Shown here: positions 6,098 to 6,338 of the stretch, piece by piece | How the letters are laid out: each line of letters begins with the position of its first letter | How positions within the stretch are numbered: position 1 is the first letter of the stretch | NCBI GenBank assembly: GCA_025454715.1 | Contig: JALONY010000103.1 | Location: forward strand, 1-6,338 | Direction: 5' to 3' | DNA from: Anaerolineae bacterium | GTDB lineage: Bacteria > Chloroflexota > Anaerolineae > Aggregatilineales > Phototrophicaceae | DNA: 6,338 nucleotides | Position numbers and translations under genes: made by a program | Notes under the pieces: model-generated | What the model was told of the DNA's origin: nothing | Seen by the model: only the letters and a program-made list of their open reading frames with translations | The model's database searches: none

Positions 6098-6338
6098 ATG
6101 ACCCGCCGTAAGCCCCGAAATATCGTCCAGCCCGTCCCGCGCCTGAGCTTCGCCAACGTCCCGTGGCCGCTCGATTGGGACGCGCTCTTCCCGCACCTGC
6201 CCAGCGATGCCCCGCGCATCCTCGAAATCGGGTTTGGCTATGGGCATTTTCTGCGCGGCCTGTCCAAGGCACACCCCGAGGCGCGCATCTTGGGCATCGA
6301 AATCGACTCGATTAGCCTGCAAAACGTCGAGTCGCTGT
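6098..6338 (+). CDS. trmB: tRNA (guanine(46)-N7)-methyltransferase, N-terminal part (3' end outside window)
   Basis: The frame from ATG 6098 stays open to the window edge (80 full codons plus one base). The start MTRRKPRNIVQP leads into WPLDWDALFP (23-32) and then the S-adenosylmethionine-binding motif I LEIGFGYGHF (42-51), and GIEID (66-70), where the acidic residue ending strand 2 usually contacts the SAM ribose. LEIGFGxGxF followed about 20 residues later by GIEI is characteristic of TrmB, which makes m7G46 in the variable loop of tRNAs; other class I methyltransferases are less likely. The gene starts 5 bp after the FAH-family stop, which suggests co-transcription. The ribosome site is weak, so translation may be coupled to the upstream gene. 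The substrate-binding C-terminal half lies outside the window. Confidence 0.88.
   Translation, partial: MTRRKPRNIVQPVPRLSFANVPWPLDWDALFPHLPSDAPRILEIGFGYGHFLRGLSKAHPEARILGIEIDSISLQNVESL

Noticed and set aside
5187..6272. 361-codon open frame on the minus strand, opposite the FAH-family gene and trmB
   Set aside because: It runs antisense to two well-supported genes, is rich in Arg/Gly/Ala/His with no recognisable domain, and is the kind of frame GC-rich third positions create.
1..6338. CRISPR array, insertion sequence, prophage, toxin-antitoxin or defence genes
   Set aside because: I found no spaced repeats, transposase or integrase motifs, terminal inverted repeats or attachment-site-like repeats. 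All sizeable reading frames are explained by conserved housekeeping or envelope genes.

Overview
The window is GC-rich bacterial chromosomal DNA, densely packed with seven genes (two cut by the window edges) and very little intergenic space. Codon third positions are strongly G/C, which produces many long antisense open frames. The mix of genes (UvrA, a WecA-type transferase with the DHTSHRL form of the histidine motif, and a TrmB with a WPxDWxxLF-type N-terminus) is what I would expect of Chloroflexota or a similar GC-rich lineage. That placement comes from family memory and is tentative.

Layout from left to right: (1) positions 1-1254, plus strand, the C-terminal half of the excision-repair ATPase UvrA; (2) positions 1276-4573, minus strand, a compact three-gene unit read right to left: a WecA/MraY-family polyprenyl-phosphate sugar-1-phosphate transferase, then an NAD-dependent UDP-sugar 4-epimerase resembling WbpP/GalE, then an MFS exporter; (3) positions 4574-4716, a 143-bp divergent intergenic region holding the promoter of the minus-strand unit, probably that of the plus-strand unit, and an interrupted palindrome on the transferase start codon; (4) positions 4717-6338, plus strand, a small glycine-zipper membrane protein, a fumarylacetoacetate hydrolase (FAH) family enzyme, and the first 80 codons of tRNA (guanine-N7)-methyltransferase TrmB.

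The transferase and epimerase fit together: the epimerase would supply or interconvert UDP-hexoses or UDP-N-acetylhexosamines, and the transferase would load a sugar phosphate onto a lipid carrier at the membrane to start a cell-surface glycan. The MFS protein is co-oriented and 36 bp away, but its substrate is unknown. The plus-strand genes are closely spaced (26 bp and 5 bp) and probably co-transcribed, though their functions show no obvious link.

I see no CRISPR array, tRNA/rRNA gene, insertion sequence, phage gene, toxin-antitoxin pair or defence island. This looks like ordinary housekeeping and envelope territory. The points most worth a second look are the palindrome over the transferase start codon, the overlapping divergent promoters, and the uncharacterised double glycine-zipper protein.
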